Source: an uncultured Bacteroidales bacterium (lineage in GTDB: Bacteria; Bacteroidota; Bacteroidia; Bacteroidales; Muribaculaceae). From it: a stretch of DNA of 64,000 nucleotides. Position numbers and translations under genes: made by a program. Within the stretch, counting starts at the first letter, position 1, and each line of letters starts with the position of its first letter. Shown in pieces: positions 34,608 through 42,902 of the stretch. The stretch covers positions 1-64,000 of the forward strand of contig CACWNQ010000007.1 in the NCBI GenBank assembly GCA_902762385.1, given 5' to 3'. The notes beneath the pieces were generated by a model. It was not told the DNA's origin, ran no database searches, and was given only the letters and a program-made list of their open reading frames with translations.

Positions 34608-34799
34608 CTATTTTTCATTTCTCATTTTCATAGATAAATAGCCCGCTCCAAATAAAGAGCACAGAATCAGAATGCCAGTGATGCGAACCATCAAGTCGGG
34701 CATAGTGAAGACACCTGCGTGATGAAGGATCATGATAATAGCTGGAATTGCAAGAGCACAGCGGCATGTGTAGCTTAAAACTTTACTCTTATTTTTCAT
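34608..34799 (-). CDS. small two-helix membrane protein
   Basis: A 63-residue protein with two hydrophobic segments (residues about 8-29 and 36-56), a basic N-terminus (MKNKSK) and a basic C-terminus (MKMRNEK). The chosen ATG at 34799 gives this compact form; a longer frame starts 19 codons upstream. Family not recognised. It lies between a lipoprotein gene's terminator and the NlpC/P60 promoter on the same strand. Confidence 0.5.
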   Translation of the reverse strand: MKNKSKVLSYTCRCALAIPAIIMILHHAGVFTMPDLMVRITGILILCSLFGAGYLSMKMRNEK

Positions 34800-34883
34800 A
34801 ATAGTCGGTCTTGATTGTTTTATAAAATGTGTTGTTTTGATTATTAGACGCATCAACCATATGAAAAATCACATTCTTCAGCA

Positions 34884-34926
34884 ATAAAAAAAGCGGTTGA
34901 TTTACTATTTAGTAGATCAACCGCTT
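34884..34926 (-). terminator. intrinsic terminator after the small lipoprotein gene
   Basis: AAGCGGTTGAT pairs with ATCAACCGCTT, plus an inner TACT/AGTA, with one mismatch. On the minus strand the stem is followed by seven T. Confidence 0.85.
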
Positions 34927-34953
34927 AGTTTTTTGTGGATGTGAGTGTTGTGT

Positions 34954-35343
34954 TTAGTCGTCGTCTTCGTCGGGCTTAACCACTCTTTGGTAATCTTCGG
35001 TGGCTCCAGTAGCTACATAAACCACATGCAGCTTATTAATGCCTACTGTAATTTCCAAAACCAGTTGTTGGCCTGTGCCATAATCTAGTGTCAAAGTCTT
35101 TCCGTTCAAAGTCCACTTGAATGGGAAGTCGTTTGTCACCTCGCCATTAACCAATATCCTTCGAGAGCCAGTGCGTTCTTTCTTGAAAACGTAGTGAATG
35201 TCGTTTGGCGTGTCAGCAGTTTTGACTATGGCCCATTCGCCCACTAGTTCTTGTTCTTGTGATGAGAGAATGTCATTGTCGTCACCACAGGAATTGAGCA
35301 TGAAAGGCAGGAAGATTGCCATTAACAAAAGTATTTTCTTCAT
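34954..35343 (-). CDS. small lipoprotein, lipocalin-like
   Basis: A 129-residue lipoprotein: a signal of 18 residues ends in the lipobox LNSC followed by GDDN, and the negatively charged residues after Cys favour surface or outer-membrane sorting in Bacteroidota. The mature part is one small beta domain starting ELVGEWAIVKTAD, with FPFKWTLNGKTLTLDYG, a lipocalin-like pattern common in Bacteroidales. An acidic tail (DEDDD) ends it. No ligand can be named. It lies just downstream of creD on the same strand. Confidence 0.75.
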   Translation of the reverse strand: MKKILLLMAIFLPFMLNSCGDDNDILSSQEQELVGEWAIVKTADTPNDIHYVFKKERTGSRRILVNGEVTNDFPFKWTLNGKTLTLDYGTGQQLVLEITVGINKLHVVYVATGATEDYQRVVKPDEDDD

Positions 35344-35387
35344 AATTTATAATGATTTAATGATTTGTGTTATAAGACTGGAATGTG

Positions 35388-36926
35388 TTATGCCATATCT
35401 TCGGTTTTTAGTTTCAGCGAGTAGTACATTATTGCAGCGAGAACCACAAAGAGTCCTAAACTGCCTGCAAGCAGTGCGTAAGTCTCTAGGTTGAGCAGCA
35501 CGAAGATGTAGGCATACACAATGGTGAGCATTGCCCCTATAGCAAGAGCCATTTTCTTTGTCTTGAGTACGCCTAGAAGATATAGCGTAATCATCACAAT
35601 AGTCATTGCTGCAGCAATGAGATAAGCCCATCCAAATGCCATGTGCTCGCTTATTGACAGCAGCAACGAGTAGAAGAGCACCAGTGCTAGTCCCACCAGT
35701 AGATACTGGAACACGTTGATGTAGCGTTGCATCTTTATCTCAACAAAGAGCACGGCAATGAAAGTGAGCACAATTACCAGGAAAGCATACTTGATGGCGC
35801 GCTCCACCTTCTGGAAACTGTCGACAGGCACCATAAGGCCTACTTGCACTTGTGACTTGCCCAGGTCGTAGCTGCGGTCGTCGATAAACGCCTGTGTGTA
35901 GGTTCGGTTGATGCTGATGATGTTCCACGATGCGGTAAAACCGTTGTCAGTGACATTTCGCTCATCTGGCAGGAAATTGCCTCCAAAGCTTGGTTTGGGG
36001 CAATCGCCTTTGATTATAATTGATGTGGTCTCGCCAATTGGCGTGAAATTAAGGTTGTCGCTGCCTTTCAATTCTAAGTGCATCTTGAATGGAATGGAGT
36101 CGAGCGATGATAGTGGGCTGATGTCAAGGCTTGTTTTGGCAACTGGGCCACCATCCTTGTCAAACATGTCGTCATAGGCAACAGCAACAGGCTCAGCGGC
36201 CTCTTCTGCAACTATTTCCATATCGGTGACGACATCCTCATCAGCATGATCGGCACTTGAGCTGTATTCATAATCGTCTTCCTCGTGCAGATTGCCATCC
36301 TTGCCGCCATCGTTCACGTCAATACGGTTGCCGTTGAGGTCGAGAACAAGCTTTTGTGAGATTCCTCTCAAGTCGGTAATGCCCACCTCAATACTGGCCT
36401 TGTCGAGCTGCAGCATTGTTGAGTCAATCTCATTTGGCAGCAATCCCTTGATAGTGAAGGCCCCCGAAAAGTCGATACCAGTGTTGTAAACCACAGTCTC
36501 ATAGATGCTGCGATACAAAGTCTGGCTTTTTACGTCGGCATTGATGTCAAGTTTCTTGGGCAGAACATACACCATGTGACGCTGCTCGGTGGAATCTTTC
36601 TTGTTTTTAGTGACATAGGGAATTGCAATCACTGGTCCAGTCACGTGCTGTGGCAGTCCCCACTTCTCTGATATTTCTTGTTGAGCCTCTTCGGCAGTTA
36701 TCTGCCTGTCATTACTCAACGAGTCAATCATGAATGTGGGTATAAGTAGCAGCAGCGACAGCAGCACAATGAAGCCAACTTTAAAGCCTAGCGTGCGAGT
36801 GAATTTCTTCTCACTTTTTGGTTTGGCATTTGGGTGCTGAGCAGGAGAGTCGGGAGCAGTCACCGGCTCCACTACGTTCTGTTGTGGTAATGGAGGAACA
36901 TTGCCAGAGGTTGGGTTAATTTCCAT
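35388..36926 (-). CDS. creD: CreD-family inner membrane protein
   Basis: A 512-residue membrane protein of the CreD family, linked to envelope integrity and beta-lactam stress in other bacteria. A proline-rich cytoplasmic N-terminus (residues 1-42) is followed by one helix (about 47-67), a large periplasmic domain (WGLPQHVTGPVIAIPY is the best-conserved stretch) and six C-terminal helices (about 375-510). An acidic insertion at residues about 205-262 (EEDDYEYSSSADHADED) interrupts the periplasmic domain. There is no visible creBC pair next to it. Confidence 0.88.
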   Translation of the reverse strand: MEINPTSGNVPPLPQQNVVEPVTAPDSPAQHPNAKPKSEKKFTRTLGFKVGFIVLLSLLLLIPTFMIDSLSNDRQITAEEAQQEISEKWGLPQHVTGPVIAIPYVTKNKKDSTEQRHMVYVLPKKLDINADVKSQTLYRSIYETVVYNTGIDFSGAFTIKGLLPNEIDSTMLQLDKASIEVGITDLRGISQKLVLDLNGNRIDVNDGGKDGNLHEEDDYEYSSSADHADEDVVTDMEIVAEEAAEPVAVAYDDMFDKDGGPVAKTSLDISPLSSLDSIPFKMHLELKGSDNLNFTPIGETTSIIIKGDCPKPSFGGNFLPDERNVTDNGFTASWNIISINRTYTQAFIDDRSYDLGKSQVQVGLMVPVDSFQKVERAIKYAFLVIVLTFIAVLFVEIKMQRYINVFQYLLVGLALVLFYSLLLSISEHMAFGWAYLIAAAMTIVMITLYLLGVLKTKKMALAIGAMLTIVYAYIFVLLNLETYALLAGSLGLFVVLAAIMYYSLKLKTEDMA

Positions 36927-37039
36927 AATTTGATATTTTTAGTGGTATGGTTTGTCAATAAAACGATACGTGCCAAGCTTTTATTTTGCGGCTATTAGTT
37001 AAACTGGGTTAATGTGGGTCGCTACATTTTGGTAAAAGT

Positions 37040-37072
37040 AATAGGCTCATCTCTACTGTGAGAGAGCCTATT
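37040..37072 (-). terminator. intrinsic terminator after nnr
   Basis: AATAGGCTC and GAGCCTATT form a 9-bp perfect stem, extended by TCTC/GAGA, around a six-base loop, with T-rich flanks on both sides. It lies between the end of nnr and the start of creD. Confidence 0.75.
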
Positions 37073-37097
37073 TTATCAAGAATATTGGCACTTGACT

Positions 37098-38627
37098 TTA
37101 CTGTCGCTTGATGTCGAGGATTGCAGGACCCAAATTGTCGATGATGTCGCTTGCGATTAGGCTTTGTTCGCCTTGCTTAGCGGCTGCTAGGTCGCCTGCA
37201 TGTCCATGTATGAAGACACCCATCCACACGCTGTTGTCGGGAGAGTATCCTTGCGATATGAGTCCCGAAATCACTCCAGTGAGGATATCGCCACTGCCGG
37301 CAGTAGCCATACCGGGATTGCCGCTGTTATTGATATATACCTTTCCGTCGGGGCGCACTGTCATGGTGTAGTGCCCCTTCAGAACGATGGTGATGTTGTA
37401 GGTCTTAGAAGCGCTGATTGCTCGCTTGAGGCGTTCTTCATCGGTAACGCCGTCGGCTACGCTGCGACGGAACAGTCGGTCAAATTCGCCCGTGTGAGGA
37501 GTGATGATAGAGCCCTTAGGTATGCTGCGCAGCAACATGGGGCGCTTGGCAATGCAGTTAAGGGCATCGGCATCTAGCAGGCAAGGCTTGCGATAGTTCT
37601 TCAGGAAGTGGTCTACAGCATCGATGGTCTCGTCACTTGTTCCCATGCCAGGCCCTAGAGCTATCACGCTGAAGCGGTGCTTGCAGTTGATTGAGGTGGT
37701 GCACACGTCGCTTTGGTCGGCCTCAAAGAGTGCTTCGGGGCATGCAGTCTGCATTATTGTGTTGGCGCTGGCAGGTCCATGCACAGTGACTAGTCCTGCA
37801 CCGATGCGTTGCGCACCGCGTGCTGCGAGTATTGCTGCTCCCATCATGCCATAGCTGCCAGCAATGAGGTAGAGAGTGCCGTTGTCATATTTGTTGATGA
37901 ACGGATCGAGAGGCTGCAGCATTTTGCGCACATCCTCTTTCTCAACAAGGTAGTAGTCGGCAGGAGTTGATGCTATGGCACGACTGCTGAGCTCGATGTC
38001 GAGTACCACACATTGGCCTATAAACTCGGCATTCTCGCTGAAGAAGAACGACAGACGTTTGCTGGCGAATGTGAGTGTTAGGTCGGCGCGGATGATATTG
38101 CGTCGGTCGCTGCCCTCGTTCCACTCGCAGAACAGGCCCGAAGGCATGTCGATGGCTACGATGTAGGCTTCGCTGTTGTTGATATACTGCACCAGCGAGG
38201 TGTAGCCACCCTTGAGGGGGCTGTGCAACCCTGAACCGAAGAGGCCGTCGATAACCACATCGCTAGAGCTGAGCTCAGGAGGTGTGAAGTTGTCGACAAT
38301 CTCGGTGAAGTCGATGTCGCCCAGCTCAAGCAGTCGCTTGCGGTTGGCTGCGCAACAATCGCTCAAATGCGACGACTTGATGTTGAACAGGAACACCTCG
38401 GGACGGTAGCCCTGCTCATAAAGCATGCGTGCCACGGCAAGGGCATCGCCACCGTTGTTGCCTGGTCCAGCAAATATTATCATGCGCTGTGCAGTGCGCC
38501 AGCGCGACATTATCTCAAATGTGACAGCCGACGCCGCACGCTCCATCAGGTCGAGTTGCGTAATTCCGTCGGCAGCGATGGTCTCGCTGTCAATTTTCTT
38601 AAGTGCCTCGTTGGTAAATATTTTCAT
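37098..38627 (-). CDS. nnr: bifunctional NAD(P)H-hydrate epimerase/dehydratase
   Basis: A 509-residue two-domain enzyme that repairs damaged NADH and NADPH. The N-terminal epimerase (YjeF_N, about 1-215) has IFAGPGNNGGDALAVARML and DVVIDGLFGSGL. The C-terminal dehydratase (about 230-505) has YLIAGSYGMMGAAILAARGA, ALGPGMGTS and the ATP/ADP site NPGMATAGSGDILTGVI. The start at 38627 (MKIFTNEALKKID) fits the family; the frame is open for 25 residues upstream without similarity. Confidence 0.95.
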   Translation of the reverse strand: MKIFTNEALKKIDSETIAADGITQLDLMERAASAVTFEIMSRWRTAQRMIIFAGPGNNGGDALAVARMLYEQGYRPEVFLFNIKSSHLSDCCAANRKRLLELGDIDFTEIVDNFTPPELSSSDVVIDGLFGSGLHSPLKGGYTSLVQYINNSEAYIVAIDMPSGLFCEWNEGSDRRNIIRADLTLTFASKRLSFFFSENAEFIGQCVVLDIELSSRAIASTPADYYLVEKEDVRKMLQPLDPFINKYDNGTLYLIAGSYGMMGAAILAARGAQRIGAGLVTVHGPASANTIMQTACPEALFEADQSDVCTTSINCKHRFSVIALGPGMGTSDETIDAVDHFLKNYRKPCLLDADALNCIAKRPMLLRSIPKGSIITPHTGEFDRLFRRSVADGVTDEERLKRAISASKTYNITIVLKGHYTMTVRPDGKVYINNSGNPGMATAGSGDILTGVISGLISQGYSPDNSVWMGVFIHGHAGDLAAAKQGEQSLIASDIIDNLGPAILDIKRQ

Positions 38628-38712
38628 CTCACAAATACTCGTTTTTTGTCTTACTTCATTTTCAATAGGGCCCTTATTTACATAAAAGGGGCCAGTTTTC
38701 ATTTTGAACCTA

Positions 38713-38720
38713 CAAAGTTA
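38713..38720 (-). promoter_or_regulatory. -7 box upstream of nnr
   Basis: On the minus strand TAACTTTG, 86 bases before the nnr ATG. No TTG at the expected distance was seen, so the full promoter is unproven. Confidence 0.4.
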
Positions 38721-38845
38721 TTAAAAAATAAATACATTTCTACTATTATTTCGACAAAAATATTTTTTTTACAAAAAATATAGGTTTTAATATGGTTTTG
38801 CGACAAGATAGGGTGAACATCTAGGTAATAATCTTGAGGGGGTAT

Positions 38846-38873
38846 TTGTTTTGTAAAAAAATGATTATCTTTG
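38846..38873 (+). promoter_or_regulatory. promoter of the 53-residue membrane peptide
   Basis: TTG at 38846-38848, a 17-base spacer and TATCTTTG at 38866-38873; the ATG follows 33 bases after it. Confidence 0.6.
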
Positions 38874-38905
38874 CAACAAGTACTCATCATATAAAGTTTT
38901 GAATT

Positions 38906-39067
38906 ATGGCAGATAAGAAACGTGACAAACGAAAAGCTCCACTTATTAAAAATAAGGGCGTTATTGTTGACCTGTTCGTTTTATGGCTCGCTTTGACTGC
39001 GCTTTCATGTGCGGCGATAAATCTTCATATTTCGCTGAATAAGTTGGAACCAAAAGAAGAAGAGTGA
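38906..39067 (+). CDS. 53-residue single-helix membrane peptide
   Basis: A short gene with a good promoter. The peptide has a very basic N-terminus (MADKKRDKRKAPLIKNKG), one hydrophobic helix of about 22 residues (VDLFVLWLALTALSCAA), and a short acidic end (KLEPKEEE). This charge layout predicts an inner-membrane protein with its N-terminus in the cytoplasm. Codon use is regular and a strong Bacteroidota promoter precedes it, so it looks real. Family not recognised. Confidence 0.65.
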   Translation: MADKKRDKRKAPLIKNKGVIVDLFVLWLALTALSCAAINLHISLNKLEPKEEE

Positions 39068-39143
39068 GCAGTCATTTGTGATTTGGCCTGATTTCTTTTG
39101 ATAAGGCTGAATTAATTTGGCCTCCTAAATCTATTTTCCATGA

Positions 39144-39174
39144 ACTCTTTGATATGTCATGAATATCCAAGAGT
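39144..39174. terminator. hairpin between convergent genes
   Basis: ACTCTT-GATAT pairs with ATATC-AAGAGT with one mismatch and a seven-base loop. No T run follows on either strand, so its action as a terminator is uncertain. Confidence 0.4.
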
Positions 39175-39198
39175 GTGATCTGTAACGCGTTGCTTGAT

Positions 39199-39801
39199 TT
39201 AGAGCTCGCAAAAGAATGTAACGAGAAGAGGCACACTAAAATCGACGATAAATCCGTGGAATATCGAAACGATAACGAAGTCCTTGCCACAGGCGCTGGT
39301 AAGGATGGGTAGGGTGGTGTCCATGGTTGTGGCTCCTCCCACCGAGATGGGGGCTAGTGGCCCGAACCACCGCACCATGAGTGGTGCTCCTAGCAGAGTA
39401 ATTACTTCTCGCACGATGTTGGCCAGCAGTGCCACGGTGCCAAGGGCCGCGCCCTTGTATTGGGTGATTAGCACGCTCGAGAGAGAGTAGTAGCCCATGC
39501 CTGAACCCACAGCAAGACATTCGCTTAGTGAGCGATGAGGAAGTAGGAGTGTGGTGATGGCGCATCCTGCCAGTGTTCCCACTATTGTCATTAGTGGCAG
39601 CAGCATGTAAAGGCGATTGAGACGCTTGAACTTCTTGAAAATTTCATCATCGTTGCCTATCATGAAGCCCACGAGGAAGATTAGCGCGCACAGTGTAATA
39701 TAGCTTACATTTCCAAGACTTTCAATACTTGGCAGCAGGTGCAGCACACCCACCACTATGCCAGCAATGAAGAATCCCACTATAATAAGGCTGCCTTTCA
39801 T
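39199..39801 (-). CDS. LysO-family lysine exporter, C-terminal part
   Basis: A 200-residue membrane protein matching the C-terminal domain of LysO (DUF340), which exports lysine in E. coli. About six hydrophobic segments are visible, with the conserved GMGYYSLSSVLITQ, LLANIVREVITLLGAPL and VGGATTMDTTLPIL stretches. In E. coli LysO is one chain of about 300 residues; here the N-terminal part is a separate gene (39798-40076) overlapping by four bases, so the two are translationally coupled. The substrate is inferred from the family. Confidence 0.88.
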   Translation of the reverse strand: MKGSLIIVGFFIAGIVVGVLHLLPSIESLGNVSYITLCALIFLVGFMIGNDDEIFKKFKRLNRLYMLLPLMTIVGTLAGCAITTLLLPHRSLSECLAVGSGMGYYSLSSVLITQYKGAALGTVALLANIVREVITLLGAPLMVRWFGPLAPISVGGATTMDTTLPILTSACGKDFVIVSIFHGFIVDFSVPLLVTFFCEL

Positions 39802-40076
39802 TGCTTGCCTCCTTTCCTATGGTTGATATAACGCCACAATGCCCAAGCAGCAGCTATGCTGCCAGCAGTGCCTGCAATCGACAATAGTAGTGCTTCAAGT
39901 CCTAAGTCTTTAAGCCCCTCGATTACTGCCGGATTCTCTCCAGCCTCCACGCCCAGAAAGAAAAGCAAAGCCCACACGAGCACAATGAGTAGCGTGTCGA
40001 GCCACTTAAATGTGCGCCGTCGCAGCAACCATCCTGCTGCAATGCCAGCTGCCATTATGAGAATAATCTGTAACAT
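39798..40076 (-). CDS. LysO-family lysine exporter, N-terminal part
   Basis: A 92-residue membrane protein with three hydrophobic segments (about 2-19, 27-43 and 62-80), corresponding to the N-terminal domain of LysO. The segment LIVLVWALLFFLGVEAGENP is the recognisable part. The ATG at 40076 is preferred because a TATCTTTG box (40093-40086) lies just upstream, over a longer possible start. Its stop overlaps the ATG of the C-terminal partner (ATGA), so both halves should be made together. Confidence 0.8.
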   Translation of the reverse strand: MLQIILIMAAGIAAGWLLRRRTFKWLDTLLIVLVWALLFFLGVEAGENPAVIEGLKDLGLEALLLSIAGTAGSIAAAWALWRYINHRKGGKQ

Positions 40077-40085
40077 AAACTGCCA

Positions 40086-40093
40086 CAAAGATA
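40086..40093 (-). promoter_or_regulatory. -7 box of the split lysO pair
   Basis: On the minus strand TATCTTTG, ten bases before the ATG at 40076. The leader would be only a few bases long. Confidence 0.45.
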
Positions 40094-40280
40094 TATAAAA
40101 AACTAGAGTTGGTTAATTAGGTTGACTAAAAAACTCATATGTATGGCTTAAAAACCACAAAAACGATTAGGCGAGTTGAGATGTAAACTAGCCATGTAAA
40201 AAGACTAAATCATCGCCAAAAACCAAGTTTTGAAAATAGAATAATTCATGGTCATTTTATGGTTATTAGTGTTTTTTCTT

Positions 40281-40288
40281 TATCTTTG
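40281..40288 (+). promoter_or_regulatory. -7 box of the HExxH/HD gene pair
   Basis: TATCTTTG lies 26 bases before the ATG at 40315. No clear TTG was seen at the -33 distance. Confidence 0.5.
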
Positions 40289-40314
40289 CAGTTTGAATAA
40301 TTCATGACTCGACA

Positions 40315-40695
40315 ATGAGGATAGTTAGGAGCCGATATCTGCCACCACTGCGGCGTCATGCTGCAATCAACCTGTTTGGGGTGTTCTTTGTTCATCCCGG
40401 TGTGCATGTTAGCGAGCGCCTTATTAACCATGAGCGCATTCACACTGCCCAGATGCGTGAGCTTGGTTACTTGCCTTTCTATATCATCTACCTGATAGAA
40501 TGGATGTTGCGACTTGTGATGAAAGATAATGCTTACTTGAGTATAAGTTTCGAGCGTGAAGCCTATAAGCATGAGGATGAGCCTGATTATCTTGAGCGTC
40601 GCAAGCATTACGCTTGGGTAAAATATCTCAAAAAGAAAAACATAAAGAGAAAAAAGAAGAGAAAGAATAATAAAAAGCATAAAGGAATAAACTAA
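40315..40695 (+). CDS. small HExxH-motif protein with lysine-rich tail
   Basis: A 126-residue protein. Residues about 38-45 read INHERIHTAQ, an HExxH zinc-peptidase-like motif, and SFEREAYKHE lies about 35 residues later and could supply a third ligand. One hydrophobic stretch (LPFYIIYLIEWMLRL) separates them. The last 25 residues are almost all Lys, Arg and Asn (KKKNIKRKKKRKNNKKHK). Bacteroidales homologues exist as uncharacterised proteins; peptidase activity is inferred from the motif only. It overlaps the HD gene by one base (TAATG). Confidence 0.7.
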   Translation: MRIVRSRYLPPLRRHAAINLFGVFFVHPGVHVSERLINHERIHTAQMRELGYLPFYIIYLIEWMLRLVMKDNAYLSISFEREAYKHEDEPDYLERRKHYAWVKYLKKKNIKRKKKRKNNKKHKGIN

Positions 40696-41327
40696 TGAAC
40701 AAATTAGAAATTGAATCAAATAAGGCCGAGTTCATAAGCCTTCTGAAATCGACAGGACGCGAGGGCATCGATGACCTAATCGACATGCTCGATGATGGCA
40801 AGATGCGGTTCTTTACCGCTCCGGCTAGCGTTAACCATCATCTAAATAGTGATGGAGGGTTACTTCAGCACTCTCTCAATACTTGCAAGGCAGGACTGAA
40901 GCTTCGTGAGATGGTGATTAGCTTGAAACCCGAATTGGAGCACAAACTCAGCCGCGAGAGCGTGATAGTTGCAACTCTGCTTCACGACATTTGCAAAGCC
41001 GACATCTATGTGCCCACTCTCAAAAAGCGCAAGGGTGAGGATGGATTGTGGCGTGAGGTTGAGAGTTATGACATCAACTACCGCAATTTCCCAATGGGGC
41101 ATGGCGAGAAATCGGCAATGCTTGCCTTGATGAGTGGAATGGAAATCTATGACGACGAACTGCTGGCCATACGCTGGCACATGGCCGCCTGGGACCTTCC
41201 TATGCAGAGCTATGAACTGAATCGCTGCATCAACACTGCACGCGATGAACACCCTTTGTGCTCTCTCGTTAACCTTGCCGACGGCATTGCTGCCAATCTG
41301 CTTGAATGGGGTGATGATGAAGCATAA
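40695..41327 (+). CDS. HD-domain hydrolase
   Basis: A 210-residue protein with an HD-type metal phosphohydrolase pattern: LLQHSLNTCKAGLKL, then VIVATLLHDICKADIY for the His-Asp pair, MGHGEKSAM, and IRWHMAAWD with a further His. Such domains act on nucleotides or cyclic dinucleotides; the substrate is unknown. It is coupled to the preceding HExxH gene by a one-base overlap and is followed 35 bases later by dacB. Confidence 0.85.
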   Translation: MNKLEIESNKAEFISLLKSTGREGIDDLIDMLDDGKMRFFTAPASVNHHLNSDGGLLQHSLNTCKAGLKLREMVISLKPELEHKLSRESVIVATLLHDICKADIYVPTLKKRKGEDGLWREVESYDINYRNFPMGHGEKSAMLALMSGMEIYDDELLAIRWHMAAWDLPMQSYELNRCINTARDEHPLCSLVNLADGIAANLLEWGDDEA

Positions 41328-41362
41328 TTCAGATGTTGTAATCTTTTAATTGACATAATAAT

Positions 41363-42793
41363 ATGAAACTTCGAATATTATCTGCAATAATGCTTGTTGG
41401 TGCCATGTGTGGCATGATTCAGGCAAGAGATATAACCCCTGAGCGCACTCAGAAGGCCATCGACCGCTTTGTCGATGACTCACTGATGAGACATGGTTCA
41501 CTGGGTGTGATAGTGGTTGATATGAAAAGCGGCAAGACTCTGGGCAGTCGCAATGCTAACATGGCATGCATCACAGCATCCACTATGAAAACCGTCACCT
41601 CTTCGGCAGCACTTGAGCTGCTCGGTGCCGACTATACTTTTAACACGCCCGTCTACCTCAAAGGCGAGATTCATGGCGACTGCCTTATTGGTGACATCGT
41701 GGTTGAGGGTGTGGGTGATCCCACGCTTGGGTCGGTATACTTTAAGGACAACCTCGACATCGTGAACGAGATTGTGGAAGCGCTCAAGCGACAGGGCATC
41801 AAAGAGATTGATGGCCGATTGCTTGTTGACAAGTCTCGATACTATTATCCAGCATTTAATGGTGACTGGTGCGCCGACGACTTAGCATGGGACTTCGGAA
41901 TGGGTGTGCATGCGCTCAATTATTGCGATAATCGCATGCGACTCGTTTTTGAAGGCAAGGGAGATGGAACAATTGATAACGCACACTTTGAACCAAATGT
42001 GCCTGGAGTGCAGATTATTAATCGCTTGCGTAACGCTAACAAAGATAATGTAGTGCCACTGCTTGAGTATGCCAATCCTGCCATTGTGCTTACTGGAACA
42101 GCAAGAGATACCACCTATTATTTTGATGTGGCAAATCCTATCCCCGAGGCTCTGCTTCTTGATAGTCTAGCCAATTCTTTAGCAAGAGAAAACATCAAAG
42201 TTGGCAATCACAACAAGGTTAAAGGCAATCAGCGTTGGTTGCTGTTAACCCACAAGTCACCGGTGATGACCGACATTATCACTTCACTGCTTGAGCGCAG
42301 TGACAACATGTTTACCGAAGCTCTCTTGCGTGCCATTGCTGTGAATAGCAGTCGCGAACCTATCGACAGTGAGGGTGTGGCTGTTATCGACAGCCTGTTC
42401 ACGGCGCGAGGACTCGACGCTAGCGGTAAGTTTCAGTACGACGGCAGCGGTCTTGCTCGCAACAACAAGGCTCCAGTGCAGTTCTTTGCCGACATGTTAA
42501 CCTATATGGCATCGCGCCGTTTCGGCACTAAGCAGTTGCGACTAGTCGACCTCATGCCGCGAGTGGGAGTCAACGCGCGCATCGGCACCGTTATGCCCGA
42601 GACAGCACTGAGCACTCACTTAGCAGTTAAGTCAGGCTCAATGCGCGATGTGCAGTGCTATGTGGGCTATTATCCTGCCGAAGAACCACAATATGCTTGG
42701 GCAGTACTGGTCAACAATTGGCATGGCACCCGTCCTAACCTCAAGAACATGATTGACCGTCTTCTCATTGGCATCTTCGACCCCGAGCACTGA
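41363..42793 (+). CDS. dacB: D-alanyl-D-alanine carboxypeptidase/endopeptidase (PBP4 type)
   Basis: A 476-residue periplasmic S13 peptidase that trims or opens peptidoglycan cross-links. A signal peptide covers residues 1-21 (ending IQA). The three penicillin-binding motifs are present: the SxxK serine in ITASTMKTVTS (about residue 73), the SDN in LERSDNMFTEALL (about 313) and KSG in LAVKSGSMRDVQ (about 423). The domain between the first two motifs is the normal S13 insertion. Length is typical. Confidence 0.95.
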   Translation: MKLRILSAIMLVGAMCGMIQARDITPERTQKAIDRFVDDSLMRHGSLGVIVVDMKSGKTLGSRNANMACITASTMKTVTSSAALELLGADYTFNTPVYLKGEIHGDCLIGDIVVEGVGDPTLGSVYFKDNLDIVNEIVEALKRQGIKEIDGRLLVDKSRYYYPAFNGDWCADDLAWDFGMGVHALNYCDNRMRLVFEGKGDGTIDNAHFEPNVPGVQIINRLRNANKDNVVPLLEYANPAIVLTGTARDTTYYFDVANPIPEALLLDSLANSLARENIKVGNHNKVKGNQRWLLLTHKSPVMTDIITSLLERSDNMFTEALLRAIAVNSSREPIDSEGVAVIDSLFTARGLDASGKFQYDGSGLARNNKAPVQFFADMLTYMASRRFGTKQLRLVDLMPRVGVNARIGTVMPETALSTHLAVKSGSMRDVQCYVGYYPAEEPQYAWAVLVNNWHGTRPNLKNMIDRLLIGIFDPEH

Positions 42794-42846
42794 TAATTGC
42801 TAAGGTCTAGTTTTTCACAAATGCCATTTTTTTCATGTTTTTGCGA

Positions 42847-42875
42847 TTGTTATTCATTTATTTTTTATATGTTTG
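42847..42875 (+). promoter_or_regulatory. promoter of the coiled-coil protein gene
   Basis: TTG at 42847-42849, an 18-base spacer and TATGTTTG at 42868-42875; the ATG follows 28 bases later. Confidence 0.65.
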
Positions 42876-42902
42876 CAACCTCTAAGGTTAAGATAATGGG
42901 CT

